Shown: one piece after another, positions 18,313-26,690 of the stretch
Numbering within the stretch: position 1 is the stretch's first letter
How the letters are laid out: each line of letters opens with the position of its first letter
Source: Terriglobia bacterium
GTDB taxonomy: Bacteria > Acidobacteriota > Terriglobia > Acidiferrales > UBA7541
Assembly (NCBI GenBank): GCA_020073375.1
Contig: JAIQFG010000037.1
Location: 1-44,035 of the forward strand
DNA length: 44,035 bases
Reading direction: 5' to 3'
Position numbers and translations under genes: made by a program
The notes under the pieces: model-generated
The model's input: only the letters and a program-made list of their open reading frames with translations
Database searches by the model: none
What the model was told of the DNA's origin: nothing

Positions 18313-19301
18313 CGGATGTCCTTGCCGGTGCCGGCTGCGGATTCCTTCGGCGGTGTCGCGAAATATCCCGAGCGCGTCCTGACCTGCAGTTTGCTTCGTC
18401 CCGGGGCTTTCACATCCACTCGAATCTTGCGAAACGAGTCGTCGTATTTCTTCTCCGGAGAAAACCCGATCGTGTACTGCTCGCGCAGATCCCGCGCAAT
18501 GTCTGCGGAAATTTCCGGGACGGATTGTCCTTCATCCGGAAAGAACGCCAATCCTCCCGTGTCCTTGCACAGGCGCCTCAGGGCGCCCGGATTTTCTTCC
18601 TCATTCGAACCGACCAGTACGATCGCATAAATCACGGCCTGCGACCGGTGCGCCAGTTCCAGAACGTCCGCGTACTTCCGCCCGCTGGCGTTATCGCCGC
18701 CATCGCTGACGATCACCAGCGCCTTCTTCTCCGAGCGGCCCAGTTGCAGATGCTTCAGTCCTTCGGCCACCGCGTCATAGAGTGCCGTCATCCCGAGCGC
18801 GGACACCTCCGTGACCGCCCGCGCCAGTTCCCCCGGATTGCTGGTGAACGGCTTCCCGCCGGGCAGTTCCACCGACACGCTGTCGCTGAAGTCCACCACG
18901 AACATCTCATCGTTCGGATTGCTCGATTGCGCGAACGCGGAAACCGCCGCGGCCACAGCCGGAAGCTTTGCGCCCATGCTGCGGCTATGGTCCACCACAA
19001 GCCCCACCGTTACGGGCGTGTCTTCCTGCTCGAAGAAGGTAACGGATTGCGGCCGCCCGTTTTCATATACGCGGAACTGTTCCTGAGCCAGCCCGGAAAC
19101 GAAATCCCCGTCCGGGCCGGTAACGCGGACCGGCAACACCACCAGCGCGGTCTCTACCGAAATCATGCCCTGGCGGGATTGACCGGACTGCTCTGGCTCG
19201 CGGGGCCGCGCGTAAACCGCGACTGCGCACAAGAACGACAACGCCACGGCGACGATACCTGTGTGGAAAATCGCTCGACGATTCGCTGTGATGATTCTCA
19301 T
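18309..19301 (-). CDS. Secreted von Willebrand factor A domain protein
   Basis: A 330-residue exported protein (signal segment about 9-31) with a VWFA fold. The metal-ion-dependent adhesion site DHSRS (104-108) and later ALVIVSDGGDN match acidobacterial VWFA-related proteins. The C-terminal EQYTIGFSPEKK segment is also typical of that group. ATG 19301 follows AGGAGG at eight bases. It is followed with overlap by the sortase gene and preceded, after an 80-base gap with a strong hairpin, by the LPKTAS substrate gene. It has no sorting signal itself. VWFA proteins bind other proteins; a role in assembling or presenting sortase substrates is inferred only from gene order. Confidence 0.85.
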   Translation of the reverse strand: MRIITANRRAIFHTGIVAVALSFLCAVAVYARPREPEQSGQSRQGMISVETALVVLPVRVTGPDGDFVSGLAQEQFRVYENGRPQSVTFFEQEDTPVTVGLVVDHSRSMGAKLPAVAAAVSAFAQSSNPNDEMFVVDFSDSVSVELPGGKPFTSNPGELARAVTEVSALGMTALYDAVAEGLKHLQLGRSEKKALVIVSDGGDNASGRKYADVLELAHRSQAVIYAIVLVGSNEEENPGALRRLCKDTGGLAFFPDEGQSVPEISADIARDLREQYTIGFSPEKKYDDSFRKIRVDVKAPGRSKLQVRTRSGYFATPPKESAAGTGKDIR

Positions 19302-19314
19302 GGAAGAGCCTCCT

Positions 19315-19355
19315 AGCGTCGCGGGCTGGACCACCGGCCTGTTGCCCGCGACGCT
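19315..19355 (-). terminator. Strong hairpin between the substrate gene and the VWFA gene
   Basis: AGCGTCGCGGGC (19315-19326) is perfectly complementary to GCCCGCGACGCT (19344-19355): a 12-bp GC-rich stem with a 17-base loop. It lies downstream of the LPKTAS gene stop at 19381 and immediately before the VWFA ribosome binding site. There is no U-run on the minus-strand side, so it may attenuate or protect an mRNA end rather than act as a classic intrinsic terminator. Confidence 0.7.
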
Positions 19356-19380
19356 TTGGAGTTCGTCGCGTTCAGAATGC

Positions 19381-20049
19381 TTAGCTCAGAAACCGCTTCA
19401 GCAGGAACGCGAAGCTCATCGACAGTGCGCCGAACAGCGCAACGAGCGGAACCTGGCTCGCCGTTTTTGGCAGCGCACGCAGCGGCGACAGTGTTCCGGT
19501 GTCGCGGCCCGTCAGCGGGATGAACTCGGCGATGGGGATTTCCTTGTTCTCGGGTGTCTCCGCCATGATGGCCTCGCTCCTGAGCTCCTCAAGAGGCGCG
19601 GGCTCGGTCTCGATCCAGGGAATGGTCTCGTGCGTCACCCGGGCGAGCTCCACCGCGCGCCGTTTCGGATAGACGAATTCCTGCCCAAAGTTGTCGCCCG
19701 GATAAAACCAGGCCTTCAGCGCGTCCGGGGCGTTTCCCGGCCGCTCCGAGAATTTCATCACGGTGTCACCGGTCGGCGTGAGCCGCTGGTTCGGAATCGC
19801 CAGCACGGTGGCGATCAATTGAGTCCGGTCCGCGTTGTAAATCCGCACGATATGGCGGTACGCAAGGGACTCGTACAGTTCGATTGTGTAGGTGCCAGCC
19901 GGAAGAATTTGTCCGGGGATTTCCACGGGCTGCGAAAACGTGACCACGGTTCGCTTATTGAACTGCGTATCGGCTCGCGCGGCTGCGGCAAACGCCACCA
20001 CAAGCGTCAAAATCGCGAAAAGCGTAAAAATTGTCTTTATTCTTTTCAT
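19381..20049 (-). CDS. Secreted sortase substrate with LPKTAS signal (paralog 1)
   Basis: A 222-residue protein with a signal peptide (1-26, ending ARA), a conserved beta-rich domain (about 29-140, with GTYTIELYES, IATVLAIPN, LKAWFYPG), a Pro/Glu-rich spacer, and a C-terminal sorting signal: LPKTAS from residue 193, a hydrophobic stretch and the basic end KRF. This is the canonical layout of a sortase-anchored protein. The conserved domain is about half identical by eye to the divergent gene at 20483-21142. Function of the domain is unknown. It is likely the first gene of the leftward substrate-VWFA-sortase transcript. Confidence 0.88.
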   Translation of the reverse strand: MKRIKTIFTLFAILTLVVAFAAAARADTQFNKRTVVTFSQPVEIPGQILPAGTYTIELYESLAYRHIVRIYNADRTQLIATVLAIPNQRLTPTGDTVMKFSERPGNAPDALKAWFYPGDNFGQEFVYPKRRAVELARVTHETIPWIETEPAPLEELRSEAIMAETPENKEIPIAEFIPLTGRDTGTLSPLRALPKTASQVPLVALFGALSMSFAFLLKRFLS

Positions 20050-20199
20050 TTTGCTGCCCCCTTGCTGTGTGGAGGGATCCTGATTTCCGGGCTTCGCCCG
20101 CCCCGCGAACTCGCGCCTCTTTCAGCGAGTCCTCCCCTCGCACACTACCTTTGTACTCGCGTATCACCGTTCCCTGATATGTTCGCGCTCACTAATCCG

Positions 20200-20215
20200 T
20201 GTGATCCACGTCACC
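20200..20215. promoter_or_regulatory. CRP/FNR-like palindrome, site 1
   Basis: TGTGATCCACGTCACC matches the CRP consensus TGTGA-N6-TCACA at nine of ten positions. The centre is about 158 bases upstream of the start codon of the leftward LPKTAS gene. Identity of the binding regulator is inferred. Confidence 0.5.
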
Positions 20216-20311
20216 GGCGGGAATCGGCGTTTCAACCGGATGCGTGGCCGGGAAACCCGGGAATAGCCCGGGAAACGATCCTTGGAGCGTCATGGCGCGC
20301 AGGCTCCACAT

Positions 20312-20327
20312 TGTGATTGGTGTCACC
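20312..20327. promoter_or_regulatory. CRP/FNR-like palindrome, site 2
   Basis: TGTGATTGGTGTCACC has the same TGTGA-N6-TCACC form as site 1, with a different spacer. The centre is about 163 bases upstream of the rightward LPKTAS start codon, mirroring site 1. A TAGAAA at 20372-20377 would place the site near -64 of a possible transcript, a class I activation distance, but this -10 is speculative. Confidence 0.5.
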
Positions 20328-20482
20328 ACAAGGGGTGAGCCCACTCACTGCCACCAGCCTCCGGAGGCGAGTAGAAAGGGATCGAGGATCGATTCCATGG
20401 CAGAACAAAGCGACCATTGCGCAGCCCTGTCACAAGAAATCAGGGCGTTTCGCACGGTTCGGTTTTTGAGGAGGTAGAGACA

Positions 20483-21142
20483 ATGAAAGTGATGAAAGTT
20501 TTTTCCGTGCTTCTTGGGGTGGCCCTGTTCGCCGGACTCATGGCGATCCAGGCCCAGGCCCAGACTTCCAATAAGAGAACGACCATTACCTTTAACCAAC
20601 CCGTGCAAGTTCCAGGAACGGTTCTTCCCGCGGGAACTTACACGTTCACCATCCCGGACACTACTGGTATGAGGCACATTGTGCAGATTTGGGATAAGGA
20701 CAAGACCAAACTGATCGCCACAGTCCTCGCGATACCCAACTACCGGCTCGAAGCCAAAGACGATACGATCATCGAATTCAGCGAGCGGCCCGCAAACATC
20801 CCGCAAGCCGTGAAGGCATGGTTCTATCCGGGCCACGCGTACGGCGTCGAGTTCGTATACCCAAAGCAGGAAGCGATCCAGATCGCCAAGGCGGCGAATG
20901 AAGTGGTTCCGGCCGAGGCGGTTGAACCTACTCCCAGCACGCTGGAAACGGTCCCACTGATCGCCATCACTCCGCAACAAAAGGAAGAGCCGGTGACGGA
21001 AGCGTTTCAGACCACGCCCGCTCCCGCGGAACCGGTTGAGACAGCCCAGGCATTGCCAAAGACAGCCAGCTTGATTCCGCTGTTTGGATTGCTGGGCGCC
21101 CTGTTCGTTCTCATTGGATTCAGCATGAAGCGCTTCGCTTAA
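20483..21142 (+). CDS. Secreted sortase substrate with LPKTAS signal (paralog 2)
   Basis: A 219-residue protein with a signal peptide (1-24, ending AQAQ), the same conserved domain as paralog 1 (GTYTFTIPDT, IATVLAIPN, VKAWFYPG, EFVYPK), a Pro/Glu/Thr-rich spacer (about 140-188), and a C-terminal LPKTAS (from 191) followed by a hydrophobic helix and KRF. Start ATG 20483 follows AGGAGG by eight bases; the frame is open further upstream but with no site. It has no sortase of its own side and presumably uses the class D enzyme at 17674-18312. Spacer and surface residues differ from paralog 1, so the two may have different partners. Confidence 0.88.
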   Translation: MKVMKVFSVLLGVALFAGLMAIQAQAQTSNKRTTITFNQPVQVPGTVLPAGTYTFTIPDTTGMRHIVQIWDKDKTKLIATVLAIPNYRLEAKDDTIIEFSERPANIPQAVKAWFYPGHAYGVEFVYPKQEAIQIAKAANEVVPAEAVEPTPSTLETVPLIAITPQQKEEPVTEAFQTTPAPAEPVETAQALPKTASLIPLFGLLGALFVLIGFSMKRFA

Positions 21143-21169
21143 GATAACGATGCGCGGGCACGATCCTCT

Positions 21170-21212
21170 TTGTGCCGCGGGACCCGCATTACGATGCGAT
21201 CCCGCGGCACAA
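21170..21212 (+). terminator. Hairpin terminator after LPKTAS paralog 2
   Basis: TTGTGCCGCGGGA (21170-21182) pairs perfectly with TCCCGCGGCACAA (21200-21212), and an inner GCAT/ATGC pair can extend it. It lies 28 bases after the stop codon. There is no U-run, as with the hairpin behind paralog 1. Confidence 0.7.
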
Positions 21213-21298
21213 GGGGCGATTCTAAAGCGCCGCGCGCTTCAATTTATGAACGAATGAACCGATAACTTTCACCATCTGGGAACGCCCAGGAGGCCGTT

Positions 21299-21640
21299 GT
21301 GGAAGTTTTGAAGGCTATGTTCGGCGCCGGTTTCGACCTCGCTCTACTCATTCTGGCGTTGATCGCCGTTTATTTGCTGCATCGCGTGATCTGCGGAGTT
21401 CGCGTCTATTTCATCTATCGCGCACCCCGCCGGGTGATTTGCCCCGAAACGCGCCGGCCCGCTATCGTGAAAGTGGCCGCCAGATGCGCGGGCATGCAGG
21501 CCATCTGGGACAAGCGTTCCCTGCGACTTTGCGATTGCTCCCGCTGGCCCGCGCGCAGCGCGTGTTCCCAGGATTGTTTGCGCCAGATCGAAGCTGCCCC
21601 GGCCGAATTGAAATTCTCCGCCTCCTACCGAGCCTCATAA
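21299..21640 (+). CDS. Small Cys-rich membrane protein, conserved hypothetical
   Basis: A 113-residue protein starting at GTG 21299, six bases after AGGAGG. Residues about 10-29 form one transmembrane helix; the rest is a soluble region with Cys at VICPE, RLCDCSRWP, ACSQDC. The CPE-x-RRPA and DCSRWP...C..DCL..IEAAP arrangement looks like a conserved small acidobacterial/proteobacterial protein I have no name for. The spaced Cys may bind a metal. It follows the LPKTAS gene after a hairpin and precedes the suyAB genes by 259 bases. Confidence 0.7.
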   Translation: MEVLKAMFGAGFDLALLILALIAVYLLHRVICGVRVYFIYRAPRRVICPETRRPAIVKVAARCAGMQAIWDKRSLRLCDCSRWPARSACSQDCLRQIEAAPAELKFSASYRAS

Positions 21641-21679
21641 TCCGATTTACAAGTTGAAACTCTCCTCCTGGCCGGATAT

Positions 21680-21733
21680 ATTTCGTCCGTCTCCAGGCGA
21701 CAGTCCTCGTCCGTCGAAGGCATCGGACGAAAT
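21680..21733. repeat. Small inverted repeat upstream of suyA
   Basis: ATTTCGTCCG (21680-21689) is the exact reverse complement of CGGACGAAAT (21724-21733), with a 34-base interior. It lies in the 259-base gap before suyA and could be a stem-loop in a suyAB leader or a terminator of the upstream small gene. Confidence 0.4.
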
Positions 21734-21899
21734 GTGCAAAGGGACGATCTTCCGGCCTCGCAAAAATTCTGCCGCTGTTCTTAAAGATGCCTTGCCGGCC
21801 GCGCTTCAGGAGCAATCGCCCGCTGTGGTGATTGCATCCTCCGGCGAATGTGCGCTCGCAACAAATTAAGCTGGTCCGCAACGATTTTTGGGGGAATCA

Positions 21900-22184
21900 A
21901 TGGCAACGCAATTTATCGTGCACGACAAGATCGATACGGTGGGAGTGGTCGTGGTCGAGGACGTGCAGCCCGGCAAGGACCTGACGGGCTGGATTATGCA
22001 AACGGATGAAACGATTACGCTGAAAGCGCTGGACGCCGTCCCGCTGGGCCACAAGATCGCCCTGCGCGATTTGAAAACCGGCGATACGGTTCTGAAATAC
22101 GGGCACGACGTGGGACGCATCGTGGCCGATGCCGGCAAGGGTCATCACGTCCACGTACACAATATGAAGACCAAGAGGTGGTAA
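21900..22184 (+). CDS. suyA: UxaA-type SAF domain protein, likely (2R)-sulfolactate sulfo-lyase small subunit
   Basis: A 94-residue protein equal to the N-terminal SAF domain of altronate/galactarate dehydratases, encoded as a separate small subunit. The segments [16 protein letters not shown] and [13 protein letters not shown] are characteristic. Start ATG 21900 follows GGGGGA. It ends two bases before the large-subunit gene, whose ribosome binding site lies within this gene's last codons. The separate small and large subunits plus the exporter gene following fit SuyAB, which splits (2R)-3-sulfolactate into pyruvate and sulfite; a sugar-acid dehydratase is the alternative. Confidence 0.78.
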   Translation: MATQFIVHDKIDTVGVVVVEDVQPGKDLTGWIMQTDETITLKALDAVPLGHKIALRDLKTGDTVLKYGHDVGRIVADAGKGHHVHVHNMKTKRW

Positions 22185-22186
22185 CA

Positions 22187-23353
22187 ATGGGCCGCTACGA
22201 TTTTTATGGATACCGCCGTGAGAACGGCCGCGTGGGAATTCGCAATCACGTCGTAATTCTGCCGCTGGACGATCTGTCGAACGCCGCGTGCGAAGCCGTC
22301 GCCAACAATATCAAGGGCACCATGGCGCTGCCTCACCCCTACGGGCGCTTGCAGTTCGGCGAAGATCTCGAACTGCATTTCCGCACGCTGATCGGTACAG
22401 GTTCGAGCCCGAACGTGGCCGCCGTCGTGGTCATCGGCATTGAGCCAGCCTGGACCGACCGCGTGGTGAAGGGCATCGCCAAGACGGGAAAGCCCGTGGT
22501 GGGATTTTCGATTGAAGAAAACGGCGACATCAGCACCATCGCTGCGGCGTCGCGCAAGGCGCGCGAGTTCGTGCAGGACGCAACGGAAAAGCAGCGCGAG
22601 CTGTGCACCATCCAGGAATTATTCGTCTCCACCAAGTGCGGCGAAAGCGACACCACCTCGGGCCTGGCCTCCTGCCCCACCGTCGGCAACCTGATCGACA
22701 AGCTCGATCCTCTGGGCGCGACCACCTGTTTCGGCGAAACTTCCGAACTCACCGGCGCCGAAGTCGTTTGCGCCAGCCGCGCCGTCACCAAGGACGTTTC
22801 GGATAAGTTCATGAACGTCTTCAACGCCTACCAGGATGTTATCGAGCGGCACAAGACCAGCGATCTATCCGAATCGCAGCCCACCAAGGGCAACATCGCC
22901 GGCGGCTTGACGACGATCGAGGAAAAGGCCTTCGGCAACCTGCAGAAAATCGGCCGCAAGGCGAAGTTCATCGACGTGCTCAAGCCGGCGGAGGCTCCGG
23001 GAAAGGGCGCCGGTCTCTATTACATGGATACGTCGTCGGCCGCCGCGGAATGCATTACGCTGCAGGCCGCCGCGGGATTCGTCGTGCACCTGTTTCCCAC
23101 CGGCCAGGGCAACGTCATCGGCAATCCCATCGAGCCGGTCATCAAGCTCACCGCCAATCCGCGAACCGCGCGCACCATGGTCGAGCACATCGATCTGGAC
23201 GTTTCCGGAATCCTGCGCCGGGAAATGACGCTCGATCAGGCCGGCGACAAACTGATCGACATCATGATCCGCACCTGCAACGGCCGCTTGACTTGTGCCG
23301 AAGCCATGGGCCATCGCGAATTCGTGTTCACCAAGCTCTATCAATCGGCGTAA
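22187..23353 (+). CDS. suyB: UxaA C-terminal family, likely (2R)-sulfolactate sulfo-lyase large subunit
   Basis: A 388-residue protein of the altronate/galactarate dehydratase C-terminal family. The opening ([20 protein letters not shown]), [30 protein letters not shown] (150-159) and the final [18 protein letters not shown] fit the sulfo-lyase large subunit as I remember it better than UxaA or GarD, because the large subunit stands alone with a small partner gene. Conserved Cys/His probably bind the catalytic metal. AGAGGTGG precedes ATG 22187. The exporter gene downstream supports release of sulfite. Desulfonation of sulfolactate is a strong inference, not proof. Confidence 0.75.
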   Translation: MGRYDFYGYRRENGRVGIRNHVVILPLDDLSNAACEAVANNIKGTMALPHPYGRLQFGEDLELHFRTLIGTGSSPNVAAVVVIGIEPAWTDRVVKGIAKTGKPVVGFSIEENGDISTIAAASRKAREFVQDATEKQRELCTIQELFVSTKCGESDTTSGLASCPTVGNLIDKLDPLGATTCFGETSELTGAEVVCASRAVTKDVSDKFMNVFNAYQDVIERHKTSDLSESQPTKGNIAGGLTTIEEKAFGNLQKIGRKAKFIDVLKPAEAPGKGAGLYYMDTSSAAAECITLQAAAGFVVHLFPTGQGNVIGNPIEPVIKLTANPRTARTMVEHIDLDVSGILRREMTLDQAGDKLIDIMIRTCNGRLTCAEAMGHREFVFTKLYQSA

Positions 23354-23402
23354 GAGGCCATGCAACGGTGGCGGGATACATCGCTGCTGGAGGTGATAAC
23401 TC

Positions 23403-24332
23403 TTGAATACAAAGATTCTTTTCTTTGTCGGATTGATTCTTTGCGCCAGCGGAATCTTCTCCGCGCCGATTGCGCTGGGCGCGGGCCTGGCCTACGGCTT
23501 CAGCTTTGCCCATCCTTATCAGACCGACAGCCGCGTTCTCTCGAAATTTCTGCTGCAAGCCTCCGTTGTGGGCCTCGGCTTTGGCATGAACCTGTTGGAG
23601 GTCCTGCACGCAGGCCGCAGCGGAATCGTCTACACCGCCGCGAGCATTTCGTTCGTGCTGGCCGTGGGCCTGATGGCGGGGCGCCTGTTGCGCGTCAATT
23701 CCATTTCGTCCGCGTTGATTTCGGCCGGCACCGCCATCTGCGGCGGCAGCGCCATCGCGGCGATTGCGCCCATCCTTGACGCCGATCAAGACCAGACGGC
23801 CGTTTCTCTCGGCACCATCTTCATTCTGAATTCCATCGCGCTGATGATTTTTCCCGCCCTCGGCTGGGCGCTGCATCTTTCGCAGTCTCAGTTCGGCCTG
23901 TGGTCCGCGCTGGCCATTCATGACACCAGCTCCGTCGTGGGCGCCACGGCGCGCTATGGAGCCGTTGCGCTGGCGGTCGGCACCACCGTGAAGCTCACTC
24001 GCGCCCTGTGGATTGCCCCGCTGGCGGCCGGCACCGCGGTGATTAAGGGCTCCAAGACGCGCATCCACTGGCCCTGGTTCATCCTCCTGTTTTGTCTCGC
24101 CACGGTGGTCAATACTTATATCCCGGCGGCGGCGCATCTTTCCCTGGAACTTAGCAATCTCGGCAGATTGGGCTTGACCGCCACCCTCTTTTTGATTGGC
24201 ACAAGTCTCTCGCGCGCCACGCTTCAACAGGTCGGCTTTCGCCCCCTCGTTCAGGGAGTCATTTTGTGGATGCTGGTGGGGCTGATATCTCTGTGGTTCA
24301 TCGTGCAGGGATGGATTGCCCTGCAATTGTAG
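23403..24332 (+). CDS. YeiH/UPF0324 family putative sulfate/sulfite exporter (TauZ/SuyZ-like)
   Basis: A 309-residue polytopic membrane protein with about nine to ten hydrophobic helices and the family segments LLQASVVGLGFGMNL, ISAGTAICGGSAIAAIAPI, and AIHDTSSVVGAT. UPF0324 proteins are repeatedly found with sulfonate-degrading enzymes and are proposed to export sulfate or sulfite. The start is TTG 23403, six bases after GGAGGTGAT, a perfect anti-SD match. It follows suyB by 49 bases and is likely in the same operon. Substrate direction is inferred from family context. Confidence 0.82.
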   Translation: MNTKILFFVGLILCASGIFSAPIALGAGLAYGFSFAHPYQTDSRVLSKFLLQASVVGLGFGMNLLEVLHAGRSGIVYTAASISFVLAVGLMAGRLLRVNSISSALISAGTAICGGSAIAAIAPILDADQDQTAVSLGTIFILNSIALMIFPALGWALHLSQSQFGLWSALAIHDTSSVVGATARYGAVALAVGTTVKLTRALWIAPLAAGTAVIKGSKTRIHWPWFILLFCLATVVNTYIPAAAHLSLELSNLGRLGLTATLFLIGTSLSRATLQQVGFRPLVQGVILWMLVGLISLWFIVQGWIALQL

Positions 24333-24504
24333 TTCGCGCCGCACGCCCTGGAATCTATGCTCTAAACTCCCGTATTGCACATCGCCGGGCACAGGTGTAC
24401 ATTGCCCCCACCCGAGAGGCCGTACGCACCAAAATCCTGGTCGAGTCGCTGCCATCATGTATTTACCCATGCGAAGAAACAGGTGAACACGAAGGGAGAG
24501 TGCC

Positions 24505-25422
24505 ATGAAACGGTGGATTGCGAATGCTTTGTCCGTCGGACTTCTGTCTGGTGGCGCGTTGCTGGCGCTTGTCGCGAGCAAACCCGCCGCGGCCGCCGAT
24601 GATGCGGTCGTTCAGGCCGATCGCGCCCTGGTCGCCGCGCTGCAAAAGGGCGATCGCGCCGCTGCTGAAAAACTTCTCGACAAGGATTTTTCCTGGATCG
24701 ATTCCAAGGGAGTCATGTGGGCGCCCGATGACGCTTTCGAGGCCAAGCTCAAGCCGCTGATTGGCGACGCCGCCAATGCCACGATCACCGAACACAAATA
24801 CGGCAAGGTGGTTTGGATTCAGGAAAGCGTGGACAACAAGTATGTCGCGCACTTCTGGGTGCAGCGCCCCGCCGGATGGCGCCTGCTCCACACGAATGAA
24901 ATCCTCATCGATCCATCCTTGGCCGTCAAGGAAGTCCGGCCGAACTTCGCCGTGCCTTGCTCCAACCCGTGCCAGATGATCCCCTACCAGCCGCTTACCC
25001 CGAATGAAAAAGCGGCTCTCGACGGATGGCTTGATCAGGAAGCCGGCAACGGCCATCATGACGCGCATCTGGGCGAAAACCTGCGCGCGGTTCATTCGGA
25101 AAATGGAGTGCAGCCGCCCAAGGCCCAACGCATGGCCAACACGGCCAAGGCCATGGCGGATCCCGCGATTCGCAATCGTCCTCCGGTCGGGGTCGCCCCC
25201 GTGCTGTGGATGCGCTCGTGGGATTTCGGCGACGCTGTTGTCTCCGTCATGCTGCAGCCTACCTATGGCGGCAAAGCCTACTGGTCGAGCCGAGTGTTCG
25301 GCAACCACAACGGATTCTGGATGATGGAAGAGAGCTATCACACCACGATCCAGGCCGCACCGCTGATGACCGCGCTGCCCGGCGGAAAAGGTCCCATGGG
25401 CAGTTCCGTGCCCACGGAGTAG
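24505..25422 (+). CDS. Secreted NTF2-like (SnoaL/DUF4440-type) protein
   Basis: A 305-residue exported protein: signal peptide 1-31 (ending AAA), an NTF2-like fold about 35-140 (VVQADRALVAALQKGDRAA, LLDKDFSWID, HKYGKVVWIQ, VAHFWVQRPAGWRLL), then a C-terminal region with CSNPCQMIPY and a Trp-rich end (SWDFGDAVVSVMLQP). ATG 24505 follows GGGAGAG. The NHL-propeller gene begins 11 bases downstream, so the two form an operon. NTF2-like proteins cover many enzymes and binding proteins; I cannot assign a reaction. The pairing with a propeller recurs in Acidobacteriota. Confidence 0.75.
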   Translation: MKRWIANALSVGLLSGGALLALVASKPAAAADDAVVQADRALVAALQKGDRAAAEKLLDKDFSWIDSKGVMWAPDDAFEAKLKPLIGDAANATITEHKYGKVVWIQESVDNKYVAHFWVQRPAGWRLLHTNEILIDPSLAVKEVRPNFAVPCSNPCQMIPYQPLTPNEKAALDGWLDQEAGNGHHDAHLGENLRAVHSENGVQPPKAQRMANTAKAMADPAIRNRPPVGVAPVLWMRSWDFGDAVVSVMLQPTYGGKAYWSSRVFGNHNGFWMMEESYHTTIQAAPLMTALPGGKGPMGSSVPTE

Positions 25423-25433
25423 GGAATCGACTC

Positions 25434-26687
25434 ATGTCCATCGACCTAAAACTTTGGAAGAAGACACTCGCGCTTGTGCCGGCATTTTGGTGTGTGTTTG
25501 CTCTGCCGGCGTTTTCGCAAGCGGTGCCACGCTATAAATTCGATTCCGAATGGCCCAAGCTTCCCCTACCCAATAAGTGGTGGATGATGGGTGTCACCGG
25601 ATTGGCCGTCGATAAGGACGACAATGTCTGGGTGCTCGATCGCCCGAACGACATCGACGGCACGCAGAATTACGCCATGCTGAATCCGCCCACCGCCGAA
25701 TGCTGTGTCGCCGCGCCATCAATGATTCATATCGACAAGGCCGGCAACGTCATCGGTTCCTTCAATCCTCCCGAAGGCCACGGCATGGCTGTTGACAGCA
25801 AGGGTTTCGTCTACATCGGCAATGCCGTCGACGGGAAAAACACTGTCCGCAAATACGATCCGAAAACCGGCAACGTCCTCGCCGAAATTCCTCGCGCTCC
25901 GGACAAGGAACCGGGCGGCGGCGGAGGCGAGGGCGCGCAAGAAGTTCCAGCGCTTGGTCCGGGAGGCGTTGGCGCTACTGCTGCGGCGCGTACGGCCGCG
26001 CGCGGCGGCAATCAACTCGATCCGGCGGCTCGCGCGGCGGCCACGGCGGCCTTCCGCGCCAAATATCCTCCGACGACGCCGATGATCGTCGGCCAGATCG
26101 AAGAGGTTCGCCTGGACGAACCGGCGCGCGAGATCTACTGCGCCGATAGTTACCTGGGCGGACGCGTGATGGTTTTTGACCTCGACACTTTTGCGTTCAA
26201 GCGCGGCTGGGGCGCCTACGGCCACGCGCTTTCGGAAATCTCCGCCGACAAAAAAGACCGCGACTACGCTCCCGGCGGCCCGCAGCCCAAGGAATTTCGC
26301 AACCACCTCACGCTCAACATCTCCAGCGACGGTCTGGTCTACGCTGCCGACCGCGGCGCCAACCGCATCGACGTCACCACCAAGCAGGGCAAGTTCGTAA
26401 AGGAATTCGTCCTGGCTCCTGAGACCGGCAACCGCGGCTCGGCCGGCGGCGTGGCTTTTTCGGCGGACCCGAAACAGGCCTTCCTGTTTATTTCCGATAT
26501 TTCCAACAACACCATCTGGATTCTCAGCCGCGAGGATGGAAAAGTATTGGGCCGCATCGGCAGTGCGGGCGATTTCGGCGGGCAGTTCCACGGCCTGCAT
26601 ATGATTGCCGCGGATTCCAAGGGCAACATCTATACTGGGGAAGTGCAAGCCGGCGAGCGCGTCCAGAAATTCGTCCCGGTGAAGTGA
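25434..26687 (+). CDS. Secreted NHL-type beta-propeller protein
   Basis: A 417-residue protein with signal peptide (1-27, ending FSQ) and NHL-like blades (MMGVTGLAVDKDDNVWVLD, HGMAVDSKGFVYIGN, LTLNISSDGLVYAADRG, FISDISNNTIWIL, HMIAADSKGNIYTGE). A low-complexity Gly/Ala/Arg stretch about residues 155-205 interrupts the propeller. ATG 25434 follows AGGGAA and lies 11 bases after the NTF2-like gene. It resembles the propeller at 11505-13001. Role unknown; recognition of a small molecule or glycan in the periplasm is possible. Confidence 0.82.
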   Translation: MSIDLKLWKKTLALVPAFWCVFALPAFSQAVPRYKFDSEWPKLPLPNKWWMMGVTGLAVDKDDNVWVLDRPNDIDGTQNYAMLNPPTAECCVAAPSMIHIDKAGNVIGSFNPPEGHGMAVDSKGFVYIGNAVDGKNTVRKYDPKTGNVLAEIPRAPDKEPGGGGGEGAQEVPALGPGGVGATAAARTAARGGNQLDPAARAAATAAFRAKYPPTTPMIVGQIEEVRLDEPAREIYCADSYLGGRVMVFDLDTFAFKRGWGAYGHALSEISADKKDRDYAPGGPQPKEFRNHLTLNISSDGLVYAADRGANRIDVTTKQGKFVKEFVLAPETGNRGSAGGVAFSADPKQAFLFISDISNNTIWILSREDGKVLGRIGSAGDFGGQFHGLHMIAADSKGNIYTGEVQAGERVQKFVPVK

Positions 26688-26690
26688 ACC

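Larger units (their letters stand above)
20050..20482. other. Divergent control region of the two LPKTAS genes
   Basis: This 433-base region separates two divergent paralogs and contains no gene. It holds two matching CRP-like palindromes (listed separately), each about 160 bases from the start codon of the gene on its side. Ribosome binding sites lie at both ends (for the right gene AGGAGG at 20469-20474). Confidence 0.6.

Noticed and set aside
21900..23353. Reading the UxaA-type pair as altronate or galactarate dehydratase
   Set aside because: No hexuronate pathway genes are nearby, the subunits are separate, and a sulfate/sulfite exporter follows; kept as an alternative in the gene entries.
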